DNA from: Lasiosphaeria ovina
Taxonomy: Eukaryota > Ascomycota > Sordariomycetes > Sordariales > Lasiosphaeriaceae
Assembly (NCBI GenBank): GCA_033439765.1
Contig: JAULSN010000004.1
Coordinates: 2,242,001-2,306,000, forward strand
Direction of reading: 5' to 3'
Length of the DNA stretch: 64,000 bases
Made by a program: the position numbers and the translations under genes. How positions within the stretch are numbered: position 1 is the first letter of the stretch; each line of letters opens with the position of its first letter. Shown piece by piece: positions 1-11,600 of the stretch. The notes below the pieces were generated by a model. It was not told the DNA's origin and did not search any database. It saw only the letters and a program-made list of their open reading frames with translations.

Positions 1-1637
1 GAGGTCCTCCCACGTCCTCTCCTCGGCGATTGCGGGAAATTCGCCGCGCGCGCGCTTCCGGGGGTTGACGCCGGCTGCCGGGCCGCGGTTCCCAGCCGTG
101 TACGAGTCCCGGAGGGGCGACAGCTGCGGCGGCGCGGGCAGCGGTGATGATTCGAGCATGGTGGACTGCTGCAGGATCTCGACGTTGGGCTCCTCGACGT
201 CGAGCTCGTCGACGTCAATGTCGTCGTCGTCGTCGTCGTCATCGTCGTCGACGAAAATGCTCGACGCGCAGTCGCTGTCGTCGAGATCGAGATCGAGGTC
301 GTCGGCAAAACCCAGTGCCGGGACCAAGTTCAGTTGCTGCCGCGGCGCTGCCGGAGTCGGCGACTGCTGCCGGTGGCGGTGGCGCATGCCGCTGGGGCTG
401 TCTTCGACGTCTTCTTCGCGGAGGGCAGGCAGGCGCAGGCCGAGGCCGTGGCCCTGGGCAGTCTCGTCGACGTTGTGGACGCGGACGGGGCTCAGGCGCA
501 GGCCCATCTTGAGGTCCTCGACGTTGATGGGGCGGCCGCTGGCCTGCATGCGGCGGCGCCAGCCGTCGATGAGGTGGACGGCCTCGCGCCAGCGCGTCTC
601 CATCTTCTCCCAGCCGTCGCGTAGGCGGTGGATCTCGTCCTCGCGCACCACCACCTCCTCGATGGGCACAAACGACGGGTTGGTCAGGATGGTGCGCATG
701 TGCGCTACCACCGCCTCGAGGTCGTCCGCCAGCTCCGCGCAGCTGCCCAGCGCCTGGCCGTTGTCCGTGTTGTTGTTGTTGTTGTTGTTGGTGTTGTCAT
801 TGTCCCACCCGCTCATCTCCCGCAGCTGCTCCGTCGTCGTGCGCACCAAGCCCAGCAGCGTCTCGTTCTCGGCGCTGAGGCCCTTGGCCAGCTCGGCCAG
901 GAACGCGTTGGTCTCGGCGCGCAGGTCGTAGCCGCTGTCGCCAGTAGTCGTGTCTCCTCCTCCTCCGCCCTCGGCATGGTCGTCGGCAGCACCACCCAAG
1001 ATCTCGCCAGCAACAGTAATAGACGTGACACCAATGCTCCTTGCGCCTCCGCGGGCCCTGCCAGCATCGACGACGGCCTTGCGCAGGCCGTCGATCTGGC
1101 GGTCGCGCTTGCGGACCTCGTTGGCGCAGGCGGCGCGGGTCTGCGCGGCGAGCGCCTTGATGCGCGCGGCCTCGTCCTTGAGGCGGTGGATGGCGGCGTC
1201 GGCCGTCTTGAGGCTCGCCTGCAGCGCCGCCTCGGCCGCCTCACTGATACCAACCTTGCGCTGCGCCTCGGCGTGTTTCTCCTGCAGCCGCTGCACGTCG
1301 TTGGCCTGCCGCAGCGACTCGGCCCGCACCGTGCGCAGCGTCGTGGCCAGCGCCTCGCGGTGTTCGGCGTCGCGCTGGAAGTGGGCAGAGGGGGTTAGCA
1401 CAAGACAAGACTCCCGTGCCAAGGAGGAGTAGACAGAAAAAAGAAAATGCGCACATCGCGTCGTAGAATCAGGTCGTTGACCACGGCCATGACGCGGCCC
1501 ATGGTGGCGGCAACCTCGCCGGGGCTGTCGCCGGGGTGGGTAAAGTCGATGGTCTGGCCATCGCGGAGGAGGCCGCGGGAGAGCAGCTGGTTGTTGATGT
1601 ACAGCGACGCCGTCCGCAGGTTTTCCGTCTCCATCAT
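1..1637 (-). CDS. Msd1/SSX2IP (ADIP)-like spindle-pole protein, 3' part missing
   Basis: Exons are 1637..1455 and 1374..1, reading off the left edge, so at least 519 residues are present and the C-terminus is missing. The start is a double ATG (MMETENLRTASLYINNQLLS). The intron has donor GTGCGC and acceptor TTCCAG and keeps phase 0. The N-terminal block with the LYINNQLLSRGLL and ATMGRVMAVVNDL segments resembles the ADIP domain (afadin/alpha-actinin-binding, SSX2IP; fission yeast Msd1), which anchors microtubule minus ends at spindle pole bodies. After it comes a long heptad-rich coiled coil (about residues 60-160), then a second helical region, then an acidic, low-complexity tail. Two trinucleotide tracts are translated: an Asn run (plus positions 772-792) and an Asp run (about 220-250). 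A basic KRAR stretch lies near the edge. Family assignment is from remembered motif resemblance; the spindle role is inferred from the family. Confidence 0.72.
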
Positions 1638-3008
1638 GGCGGTGGCATTCCCGGTGTCGGTGTCGATGAGAGAGGCGGCGCAGGTGAGGTGAGGTGAGGT
1701 GAGGGGAACAAAGTTGGGGTAGGTTAAAGACCAAAGTTAAAATAAAAAAAAGAGTAGTTAAAAAGTAAACAAAAGGCCGCGATATTTTGCGAAAATGCCG
1801 ACAGTCGATTGCGCCAAAGTTAGTTGCGACGCTTGCGCATCAATGTACAGTATAGACGCTTTCAAAAGTTTCCCGGAGGTGTAATTGTCGTGTTCGACTA
1901 TTATTATTGTTATTTGGAGATGGGCCTGCCGTCCCCCGCGTGCGCGACCAGGTTTGCTGGCCTAATTCGCACTGCAGCGCAATCTCGACCCGCTGCCTTG
2001 TTTATTTGGCGGGGCGTTGCTGTAGCATCCGCGACAGCTGGCACTGCGGCGCCCCACCCGCATATAACCCTAACCCTTGGATCCCAGATCTACTCCTCTT
2101 TCTTCACTTGCTCAGACATGCAGACAAACACCCCAGAATATGCGCTGGCCATGCATCAATTATTGCCTGTCAACGGGTATCTTGAATAAAAAGCTGGCAT
2201 GTTGACCTATTCTAGCCCTCCTGTGCTGTCCCGTCCACGAGGGAGCTCCCCAACTTGCATGTCAGGACCCTATCTCCGTCATCTCAGGATTCAGGCCATC
2301 TCCGATCAGGCACCCCACCTAACCTGCAAAGAAGGCTGTAAATCCATGCCATCAGTGGCTAAAGCCTCTCTTTAAAAACCGCCGCCGGGGTTAACGCCCC
2401 ACCAATCCTGATAGGTATCTTGTGTCAGCACAATATCACTGTAGCAAACAGTATTGGAGATACACTCGAGACGGAAGACCCAGATACAGTTTTCAGACAT
2501 GGTGAGAAGATTATTTTTAGCGCGGTGTTTGTCAGCACTCAAGCCCCATTGCGAGAGTATCCCAAGCAGAGAGGAGCCTCCCAAAGGAAGACACCCCCAA
2601 GCAAGGAGAACCCCCATGTGAGAGGACCTCGGGCAACAGGACCAATTGCTCTGATGGCCCCGCGTGCGTCATCATGATATATATAGCAGTAGGCATGGAA
2701 CAAGGCTCGTAACATAGACAAGAAAAAAGACTCACCAAACTGCGGTACGGCGGACTCTTGATACCATCCCCGGTATCGCGACTGGGAATCTCTCTCCAGG
2801 GGGTGTGGCTTCTGCTCCAGCACAGAAGCGAACATAGACCCGCCGCTTCTTGTTCTTTCAAGGGCCATGTCGGCCTGTGAGCCGGTGGGTGCGGCACAGC
2901 CAGATGCCTGTGCGCAGCAGCAAAAATCATTGCGCAGGGCAGAACCCAAGACGAGAAGGAACCCTCGCGGCTCGCCAGCGTGCAATGCGTCGTCATGGCA
3001 CTGCGGGC
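1638..3008. other. intergenic region, no gene seen
   Basis: This lies between the divergently read-out start of the Msd1-like gene and the stop of Rrp7. It contains a (GGTGA)-type repeat at 1683-1704, an AT-rich A-run stretch near 1740-1770, and two telomere-like units at 2065-2077. Short open frames here have no recognisable product and no splice-consistent extension. Confidence 0.6.
2065..2077. repeat. two interstitial telomere-type units (TAACCC)2
   Basis: TAACCCTAACCCT is the complement of the TTAGGG telomere unit of filamentous fungi. Two units are too few to imply a former telomere. In fungi similar AACCCTAA boxes also serve as Tbf1-like factor sites in promoters. No ribosomal-protein gene is adjacent. 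Confidence 0.35.
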
Positions 3009-3986
3009 TCATTTCTCGGGAACGAACTTGGAGCGCTGCTCGCGCATGGCCCACACCTTCTTCCTGTCCTGGTCGAAGCGCTTCAGCAGCTCTTCCTGCT
3101 CGTCCTTCTGGCGGTCCTTGAGCTGGAAGCGGTAAAAGTCTGTGAGCTCGGCCTTCTTCTTCTCCGCCTTCTCCAGCATCTTCCTCTTGGCCTCCTCGGC
3201 CTCGTTGCGGCTGGCCGGCGCATTGCGGCCGCCGCGCGTCACCGTCACGAAGCCGTCCTCGTCGGGCTCGCCGCGTAGCCGCTTGGCGGTGTCGGCCGCC
3301 TCCTGCTCCTTGCGAGCGAACAGCGTCGAGAAGGCATCGATGGCCGCCTGCACGGCGTCGCGGTCGGGGTACGAGAGCCGGTTGTGCGCTTTTAGCCACG
3401 CGGAGCCGAGCGCCGGCACGCGGTCGCCCACGCCCTCGCCCCACGTCGGGTACCGCTTCGACTTGTGCAGCTTGGTGATGGCCTTGAGCACCTGCTCGAC
3501 GCTCTTCTCGTCGGCCAGCAGCACCACGGCCGCCGACCCGCTTCGCCGCAGCGTCCGCGTCCACGTGCCGGGGAGCCGCGATGCAGCTTCTTCCCTGGCC
3601 CGCTCCGCTTCGGCGTCTTCCTCGCGCTTTCGCTTCTTGTTGGCGCCGCTGTTGTCATTCATGTGAAGCACCAGCTGCCGAGCGAGTTGGGCGGGCGCCG
3701 CGTCCGCTAGAGAGTGCAACGCGTTGCGCTCGTCGTCAAATGTGGCACTCTCGAACCGGCCAGCGCCGATCAGCGCGGTGAAAAGGCCGCGCAGGTGAAG
3801 TTCGGTGCTGTCGACGGGCACGTTTGTCAGGAACAGACTCCTCGAGTCGTCGGCAGTCGGCACCTTGGGCGAGTTCCGCCGCACGTAGACATGGTGCACA
3901 ACGGTTTTTGGGAATGAAGGTAACGGCGGTATTGAGATTGGGAGAACGGAGAAGTCGCCGATTGTGGCAGGACAGTAGACGACCAT
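3009..3986 (-). CDS. RRP7: Rrp7, 40S ribosome biogenesis factor
   Basis: A single-exon gene of 325 residues. The first ATG in frame is at 3986 (MVVYCPATIGDFSVLPISIP); upstream codons in the same frame lack an ATG. Family hallmarks are the N-terminal DFSVLPISIPPLPSFPK block, the HHVYVRRNSPKVPT and SLFLTNVPVDST segments (a degenerate RRM-like fold), and the Rrp7 C-terminal signature, where DFYRFQLKDRQ is followed by a basic helix ending near KFVPEK. Between them is a charged KKRKREED linker. Rrp7 acts in the nucleolus in the SSU processome (UTP-C/Rrp7 module with Utp22) for 18S rRNA maturation. Length and architecture match filamentous-fungal Rrp7. Confidence 0.93.
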   Translation of the reverse strand: MVVYCPATIGDFSVLPISIPPLPSFPKTVVHHVYVRRNSPKVPTADDSRSLFLTNVPVDSTELHLRGLFTALIGAGRFESATFDDERNALHSLADAAPAQLARQLVLHMNDNSGANKKRKREEDAEAERAREEAASRLPGTWTRTLRRSGSAAVVLLADEKSVEQVLKAITKLHKSKRYPTWGEGVGDRVPALGSAWLKAHNRLSYPDRDAVQAAIDAFSTLFARKEQEAADTAKRLRGEPDEDGFVTVTRGGRNAPASRNEAEEAKRKMLEKAEKKKAELTDFYRFQLKDRQKDEQEELLKRFDQDRKKVWAMREQRSKFVPEK

Positions 3987-6342
3987 GTTGTGCGGTTTTT
4001 GGCGGGTTTGTTGATGAGAAGCTGTCGTCAAAATCTAATTTTTTGCCGGCAGAAAAAGAAAAAGGAATTGGTTCCCCAAATCTTGTGCCCCACTCATTAC
4101 GTACGGAATTAATCAGCCTTGCAGACTATTCGACGAGATGTGGGGTCGTTAGTGGTCGCTACCAGCTGAAATCTAGGCGAGGCTAATGGTGGAGTTTCCC
4201 CAGGCAGGTTTAGTGGGCAGCAGAACAGTGCCGCGTGCAAGTCCCGCTGGCAATTACCCATTCAGGTCTCAATCCCTCCCGTCTGTCTTTGCCTCCTCAT
4301 GCTGCGTCCATGTTAAGAATAGAAGGCTCCCTCTTCTCTCCTTCAATCTTGCATTTGCTTTCCTTGTCCGCCTATTCTCTGTTTTGAATTTTTGCGTATC
4401 CTGTTCTCGTCTTCGATTTCTCTTCTTCTTGAATTACTGATATTGTTTTCCGCCACCGCAACACCTTCCTCCCTCGTTTTGCCGATTTACTCTCTGCCCA
4501 CTCGACTCGAAGCACTGACCGCTGATTCCCATCCCAGCCCATCGCGGGCTAGCAGGCGCCAATCGGTTCCAGAGCTTGCTGGCTTCCATCCGAAGGCAGA
4601 ATCTTTCTTCCTCCCTCGCTTTCCTCCTCCTCGTACAACATGGACTCGCTCCCACAAGACAAGTCGGACAAGATAGATGGCACCCGCGTCCGGTTTTCGG
4701 AGTCGCGAGAAGCGGCAAAACAAGACATTGTCACATCTCACACAAGTTGTTTGTTTTGGTGTAACACTCTGAAAATTCTCACTTCACCGACAACCCGACT
4801 CTCGTTGAGCCGCCGGCTGTTTTCTGGTGAGTGGGTGTGCTCGAGAACAAAGTGCAGCATTGGACGGCAACGAGGTGCTACTGCCGTGTCTCGGTATCTC
4901 CATCTAAGACTTTGACAGCTAAAGAAGGATTGGGGGACAACGCACCCGGCTGTGTGGGTGATTCAATCTTCACGTTACTCAGACCGACCGTTATGCACCC
5001 TCGGCAGTCTCACCGCAGCTGGCTTGTGCTACAGTCGCAATTCCGGGGTGAGGGACGAGGTTGGGCATTCTCGTCGTTCCAATGACCTCGGTCTCGAGTT
5101 TTCGGTGCCCGGCTTTGCGCAGCCAGATCTGTGTCGTGTACGAATGGGCTTTGGACAGAAGCTTCATCGGTTACCTCAGAGGGTTCGGCTCCTGATGGCC
5201 AATCAACCCTTGTCAACAACGCCATGCAGCTGCAGATTATTGGTACGTACGGAGTAGTGTTAAACGACATTCCCTGCATCGGACCGCATTCCCTTCTTAG
5301 TCTTGACTCTTGGTTGTGCGATATCGCTTGAGCAAGTCCTCTCTTCCTACCCTACCTTACTCTATACTGCTCGGCTCTTTCGCTTGACAGGAATACTCTC
5401 TGGACTATAGCTTGAAACCAAGGATATCAACCTTTGGGGGTCAATCAATGAATGGTGCCTAAGCGGTCGAGCTAGTCGGGCCCAGACCGTCCAAGGTGTG
5501 AGTAAGTGGGTGCGCGCCAGTGAAGTATTGAACTCGATTCTCAGCCTCGCCGTCTCTTGAGAGTTGAGACGGCTTCCGGCAGCACTCCCCGGAGCCCCAT
5601 TGCATATGTATTGCAGAGACCGCCGCCCTGAAACCCCGCTCGTCCCAAAGTCGTCTATACTAGGTTCTAATAGTCGAGAAAGTGCGAGAAGACCCATGCC
5701 TTGGTCCTGCACTCTGCACGCTGGCCCCATACCGGTGTAGCATTTATAGGGCAAGTCTTGCTCATGGCTTCAGAGGCTTGCATGTGAGGGCTCTCTTGGC
5801 CCCCCTCATTGTCACGGACTTGTGCTGGTGTTGTCTCTTACAGCTTTATTGACTATCCGAGTGCATCGCATCCGCTTGAGCGGGGTACATACGACACAGT
5901 ACACTAGCTACGTGGCTGTCGGCGGTATGCTTCGACTTCGCTTCCTGCTTTCCCGAAATCCGCAAGTCGAGAGGATGCCCCATCTAGGAGAAAGATTTCC
6001 TTTACAGCCTAAAGTACCATCACGGTGATTTCGATGGAATCCTCATCTCTCACAGGAACGGTGGTATCAAGCCTCCCTCTCTAGTACGCGGCAAGAGCGG
6101 CTGTGATATTTAAGGATGTGTCGAAACCCGAGCAACCCAATGCTGTGCAAACCAAGCTCATATAGAACAGAACCCAAGGAACGACAGGTCAGTCGGCGTA
6201 CAAGTGTGGTGTGGTGGGAGGGCTGGAGTTTCGTGTGGCAGGAACCGTCGGCTCTGCCCTCACTTGTTCATCGAGACACCCTTCGCGGTGCCTTGCTTCC
6301 CTGCACCCGAGTCCCGGACCTAGTCCTCCCAAACCGACATAT
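3987..6342. other. long intergenic region with one doubtful exon
   Basis: No convincing gene was found. A pyrimidine-rich stretch at about 4310-4637 ends at an ATG in good context (see the entry at 4640). A TACGGAGTA motif lies at 5248-5256. The rest shows many stops in all frames and nothing recognisable. Confidence 0.5.
4640..4826 (+). CDS. doubtful first exon of an unrecognised gene
   Basis: About 330 bases of strongly CT-rich leader precede ACAACATGG, a good fungal start context. The first 30 or so codons are hydrophilic and look coding (MDSLPQDKSDKIDGTRVRFS), then quality falls off. A consensus donor GTGAGT follows at 4827. I could not find a clear downstream exon, although 5130-5243 carries another short open stretch ending at a GTACGT donor. 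This could be a real gene with long introns, a decayed gene, or chance. No family is recognised. Confidence 0.15.
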
Positions 6343-8608
6343 TCATATTTCAATAGTTATGCGCCCAATGCCGCGGCTAACGCACGACAGCATGGAAGTG
6401 GCCTTTTCGTCTTCCGTCAACGCTGTTCCGCGGTGGTCGACACGGCCCCCCTGAAGGCTGATCTTGCACGTTCCGCAATTCCCAACTGAGCAGCTTGAGG
6501 GTACATCGAAGCACTTTTGCAGAGCCTCGAGCAGCGTCTCTTCCTCTCCGACCTGGAGAACCTTGCCCCCTTTGTTCGCCACCACGGCCTCGAATGGGTC
6601 GCCCGAGACATCTGCCGAGAAGGCCTCAAAGTGCACTTCGCTCTCGGGGATGCCACGTACTCGCGTCTCCCTGGCGGCCTCCTCCATGAGGATCTTTGGA
6701 CCGCAGAAGTACAGCTTCGAGTTCCACTTGCGGTCGGCAATGATGCTGCCCACGTCGAGCCGCTGGCCTGCCGACTTGTCGTAGAGCACGACCCAGTCGC
6801 CCAGCTTGTCGAGGCGCTCCCGGAAGGGCACGTCCTCGGCTGACCGCACCGCGTAGTGCAGCGTGGCGCTGTAGTTGATGCTCTTGCACAGCTCGACCTG
6901 CGCCAGGAAGGCCGTGAGCCCGACGCCCGCGGCCACAAAGACGCGGTGGCTGGCGTCGCCCGCAAAGGGCACGGCCGCCGTCATGGCGGACACCTGCAGC
7001 ACGCTGCCCACCTCGACCTCGTCGTGCATGTATCGCGACCCGCCGCGGCTCGTGGGGCCACTGGCCAGCGCGACGCCCAGCTGGAACCTGTTGCGGTCCC
7101 CGTCGACGACCGAGTACGCGCGCACCAGCCCGTTGCCCAGCTTGATGCTGGCGTGGGCGCCCCTGTCGAGGTCCGCGTCCTCCTCGTCGGCTATGGGCTC
7201 CACAGCCTCGAGCACAAACGAGGAGATGCGCGCCGTCTGCCGCTTCTTCTCCACCACGCGGAAGTCGCGCAGCTTGGGCGCCGGCGTCTTGTCCCTGAGG
7301 GCCTGCTTCTGCTGCTTCTCCACCCGCCCCTTGAAGACGTTGCGGCTCTCAGGGCCCAGTGCCTCGATGGCCGCCAGCTCCTCGTTCATGGCCGCGTCGT
7401 CCTGCGTGCGGTGCAGGTACTCCTGCACGCGCTCGAGGGTCCACTTGGGGTGCTTGCGCTCGACGAGCCTGATCTCGTCGCCGGCCTTGACCGTGCCGTC
7501 GCGCCTGACGCGGAAGTACCAGCCCGTCCGGCTCGTCTTCCATGTGTTGGGCGCAAAGTTCTTATGCTGGAAGCGGTGGTTGAGCTTGTAGCTGTGCCAT
7601 TTGCGCGTGTGCGCGTCAGCCGCAAGTTTCACTCTCTCCTTTTTTACCCCTTTTTTTCTCTCTCCCGCTCGGGTACCCGTTACACATTCCTCGTCCCTCG
7701 CAAAGGGCGGTTACCTCGGCAAAGCATTAAAACAGGAGAGGGAGAAAGCATACACACACACACACACACACACACGGTACGTCAGACGAAAATGAAACAA
7801 AAAAAGACGATAGGGGTAGGACGTGTGTCATTAAGTAGTAGTACGTAGCGATTAGAAGAGAAGTCGGGGGCCCTTACCACGGCTGCCGCGGCAGGCTGAC
7901 CTCGAGCAGCACGGCGTTGTCATCGCTGCTGTCCCCAACGGCCATCACATCGCCAATGCACACGTTCCTCTCGTTCATGTGCGCCGTGACAAAGTTCTCG
8001 CCGAACGCGCCCGGCACGAACCGGTCGGCCGCGGCGGGGAACTCGGCCCTCCAGGTGGCGTAGTGCGAGGAGCAGTCTAAATTTTATTTCTCTCGGTTGG
8101 TTGGTTGGTGTTTTGGTCTTGTGTGTGTGTGTGTGTGTGTGTGTGTAGTGCAATGCCATTCTGTCGCGACGATGCGCGCACGCAAGCTCAAAACCCAAAC
8201 CAAGCAAACCAAAAAAAAAAAAAAAAAAACCCCTCGCTGTTCTCCCCTCCCCCCTTTTTTTTCTTTTTCTGGCAAAGACAGGCGAATTGCATGGAAATGA
8301 ACCAAATAAACAGGAATGGCCAAGGTAAATGGACTTGACTTACACCCATGAATCGCCTTCTCCGGCCCGCCGTGGAACGTCAGGTCGTGCTCGTCGCCGT
8401 CAATGCCCAGCTGCGAGATGTGTACAGGGCTGCCGCCGCACACCGTCTTGTCGATGCCCGACAGCACGTTGGGCAGCCCCGGCATGGGCCGCATCTTGCC
8501 GGCGCGCACCTCGAGCAGTGTGTCGCGTGTGAAGGGCGCGTCCAGGTCTACTGCTGCTTCTGCTGCTACTATCACCGCGGCTGCGGCTGTTTTGCTTTGG
8601 ATAGCCAT
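6343..8608 (-). CDS. MOSC domain-flavin reductase-2Fe-2S ferredoxin fusion protein
   Basis: Exons 8608..8344, 8076..7878 and 7591..6343 give 570 residues. Donors are GTAAGT and GTAAGG, acceptors TTTAG and GCACAG, and phases close exactly. Residues about 20-165 form a MOSC domain (VCGGSPVHI, FHGGPEKAIHGYCS, GAFGENF, then LPRQPCYKLNHRF), with the invariant Cys at residue 155. A YiiM-type 3-alpha region follows, then an FNR-like module with RAYSVV (flavin) and AAGVGLTAF (pyridine nucleotide), then a plant-type ferredoxin with Cys 522, 527, 530 and 558. The layout suggests a self-contained NAD(P)H-driven molybdenum-cofactor enzyme, possibly reducing N-hydroxylated compounds as YiiM/mARC-type proteins do; the substrate is inferred, not shown. 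The codon for Cys155 is split TG|C by intron 2. Both introns carry CA/TG microsatellites. Confidence 0.9.
7753..7774. repeat. (CA)n microsatellite in intron 2 of the MOSC-reductase gene
   Basis: About 11 CA units lie inside the intron spanning 7592-7877. Confidence 0.9.
8120..8147. repeat. (GT)n microsatellite in intron 1 of the MOSC-reductase gene
   Basis: A GT/TG run of about 14 units lies inside the intron spanning 8077-8343. An A-run of about 17-19 follows at about 8211-8229 in the same intron. Confidence 0.9.
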
Positions 8609-11600
8609 AGGTTTTTTTTTTTCAGGGGGGGGTTGGGGTTGGGTGAGATGGCTCTGGTGCTCGGAGCGAAAATAAAATAAAATGAAAAAGGAGGGGGCGT
8701 GGTATGTGTGTGTGTGTGTGTAAGTGCGCGTGTGTAAGTGACTGCAACAAACAACAAAAAGGGGAAAAAAGAAAAGGAGACGAGAAAAAAAAGGGGGTGG
8801 GGGGTGTAACCACAGATGGAATCCTTAGGTAAGGTCTACCGTTCAGTTGATCAAAGGGCGCGCAGAGAGAGACGCACACCAAGCACCAACTTCATTATTA
8901 ATGCACTAAACAAAGACCAGACCGAAGGATCACGCTGCGTATGGCGTATAGAATAGGTAGGTAGGTATATGGCGCCTTAACTATTCGCAACACTGATCAA
9001 CTATGCAAGCTAGCAACTACTGCCCTCCACTCTCCCGCGCTTGGTAAGGTGCGGTAGCTAGCATCTTCCTTCAGCGCTTGCCCTATTGGGAAGGTGCGAA
9101 AATCACGTGGAGAGCCATGTGGTTTTTCTCTATTATTCTTCTGATGTTGTGAGATTTTGTCTACCTAAGACACTATATTTTCACAAATGTGCCAGGTAGC
9201 CTGGCGGATGGTTATGGTAGACCTTTCAATAGTTGTACAAATTACCGGGGAGTGAAAGGGGGGTGAATTGGCCGGACTGTTTGTCACGGTGCGAACAAGG
9301 TACGAAGAGAACATTTTGAGAGCAAATTTCGAAAACCCTAGTTCTAGACAGTTAGTACACATCTACGGGCTCGAAATAAAAATCGGTGCTACACTATGTC
9401 TATTAGCGTCAAGCAAGCGGCTGAGCTGGAACCAGCTGTTATGACCTGAAAGGATTTGGGGGAGGGAGGGTCATGTTTTGACTATGGTATGAACAAGTTT
9501 GGTCTTCTCCAAGTAAGCGGAAAGGGCACGAAAAGGGGTAAAGGTAAAAATGGGGGGAAGAAAACAAAAGGGGGAAGAGGTGAGGCGGGGAAGCGGGATC
9601 GAAAGGTGTAAATAAAAGCAACCGAATTACGATACCTCGAGTTGCGACTCGAGTGCCATGGTAACGAAGACTCGCGGCTCTTTTCAAAGGCCACAAAGAA
9701 CATGATTATCGGTATGTGGCGAGATGATGCTAAGCGGAGCTCGATGAGTAAAAGCTCAGCGAGAACAGTACTGAAACAGCACTAATCACGTCGGCTCAGT
9801 GAAGTCGCACCGCGTTCACAGCCTGACCTGGACATGAACGCAGGAAGAAAGCCCATTGCTCATGCCCGGGGAGAGGGATCACATCCCGTCTAAGACCTGA
9901 GACGAGATGGTTGTCTCTGTCCGAGGTCCGCTTAATAGAGTGTGACCAAGACCGGGTTCCTCTCGTTTCGTCCGGTCTCTTTCACGCCCATCCCACCGCC
10001 GCCGGATAATGCTCGTATCTGTGGGCCTCCCCTCCTCGCTCGGGCGAACGTGAAGAAATTCTTGAACCCGTGGCCTTCTTGGATGCGGGCCGACTAGCGC
10101 CCCTGCAGTCTCCTTGTGGCTCCATAGCAACCCTCGAGCCAGCTTCAAGGGTAGAGCGAGCCACCAGGCTGGCCAGCAAGTCCTGCCCTGGTCGTCTCAG
10201 AGCCTCGCGCTGACCAGATAGGGCGGGTCCTCATGTGATTGTAATGTACAATGTACATATGCATCCATAAGTACCTAGGCCCCCGCATCCAAAGGAATAA
10301 GCGGTGGCCATCGTGTGCGAGGGAGAGTTTGACGCCCACCCGCACTCCATGGCTACTTTCTTGGATCTGAGATTCTTGCAAAAGTCGAGGGGCAAGATTT
10401 TGGACTCTTGCCAAAGCCGGTTTTGATACGTTAGGTCGGGGGCTTAGACTGGTTAGCGCCGGTCACACAGTCGGGAGTTCTGACCGCCGTTGTGGCGACA
10501 GCGAGAATGAAATGTGAAGAGCTTCATTCCAAACTTTGGAAGAGCTGCGAGTGCCCGTGACCGTACGCGTGCCCGTGCGAGGAACGGTGGGCATTCTCGT
10601 GACGAATAATCTATTTTGTACAAGTTGTTGTTACGTAGTTCAGGCTGACAACGCCGCGTCTTGCCGCGAGGCTCTGGAGACTCCTGTTCGTTTGGGCCGA
10701 CGCGGGGCGGGGCAATGGCTTGGGAACCAATAATTAACTGGCGGCGACGGCCCGGACCTTCCAAGCCGAGAAAATGCAGGTTGACGATATTGGAATTTAG
10801 TCTTTGACGAGAATACGAGTAGTTTGGGCTGTCGAAGGACAGAGAGCACGAGATCTTCAATATCTGCCGGAGGTGACAGGAATTGACTTTCGAAACCGCC
10901 AGTGCCCCCAACCACGGAAGGTGGGGGAAGGCGGGGGGCTAGTTCTGTGTGACAGAAGCACCCCGGGCACATATTCGCGACTAGACTCGCGACTGCGAGG
11001 GATGATCACATTTTCATAGCGTCGAAAGCGGGGTTTCCAAAGCCCCAGTCAGGGAGAGGGCGGCAGGAGGGCAAGAAGGAAATGGATAGGTGGCTGGGAT
11101 TTGTGAGGTCCCTCACCCAACGCGACCTCCCTGTATAGAAGAGCCGCAGCAGGACGATCCAACAGAAGACACCGGTTTCTTAGACAGGCTTAGGTCGTGG
11201 TCAGGGGTGTTGGTCCGGCTGACTTTACTACCGCCCCACAGACAACCTGGAAGCTACCTTACGTACGAAGTAGTCCGTGCCGTGATCTTCCAGATTGGAG
11301 GTCCAGTTGGATGTATAGGTACCTAATGCATCTTCCACAGCCAACGTTGCCATTCGCAGTGTTTAGCCTCTTGAGAAGTTGAGCCGCCATAGCTGAGGTA
11401 TCAGGTACATGCCTTGGGCAGGCTTACTCCGTACCCTCCCTGTGGTTGCAATTTAAAAGCCCGGCCGGGACTTGGTGAATGGCGACCACAACCGGCCACA
11501 TCATTTTAAGCCGCAACTATGATCAACATAGTCAGACCTTCAAGGGTGAGGAGGCTCTGCTCTCGCTGCTGCAGCATCCGCGGGAATCGACAACATAGCG

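Noticed and set aside
2539..3564. Long minus-strand open frame overlapping Rrp7
   Set aside because: It is the same-strand shadow of RRP7 in another frame (Arg/Ala/Gly-rich) that runs on into non-coding DNA.
9636..9653. Short palindrome CTCGAGT-TGCG-ACTCGAG
   Set aside because: Seven-base arms are expected by chance in 64 kb, and it has no clear gene context.
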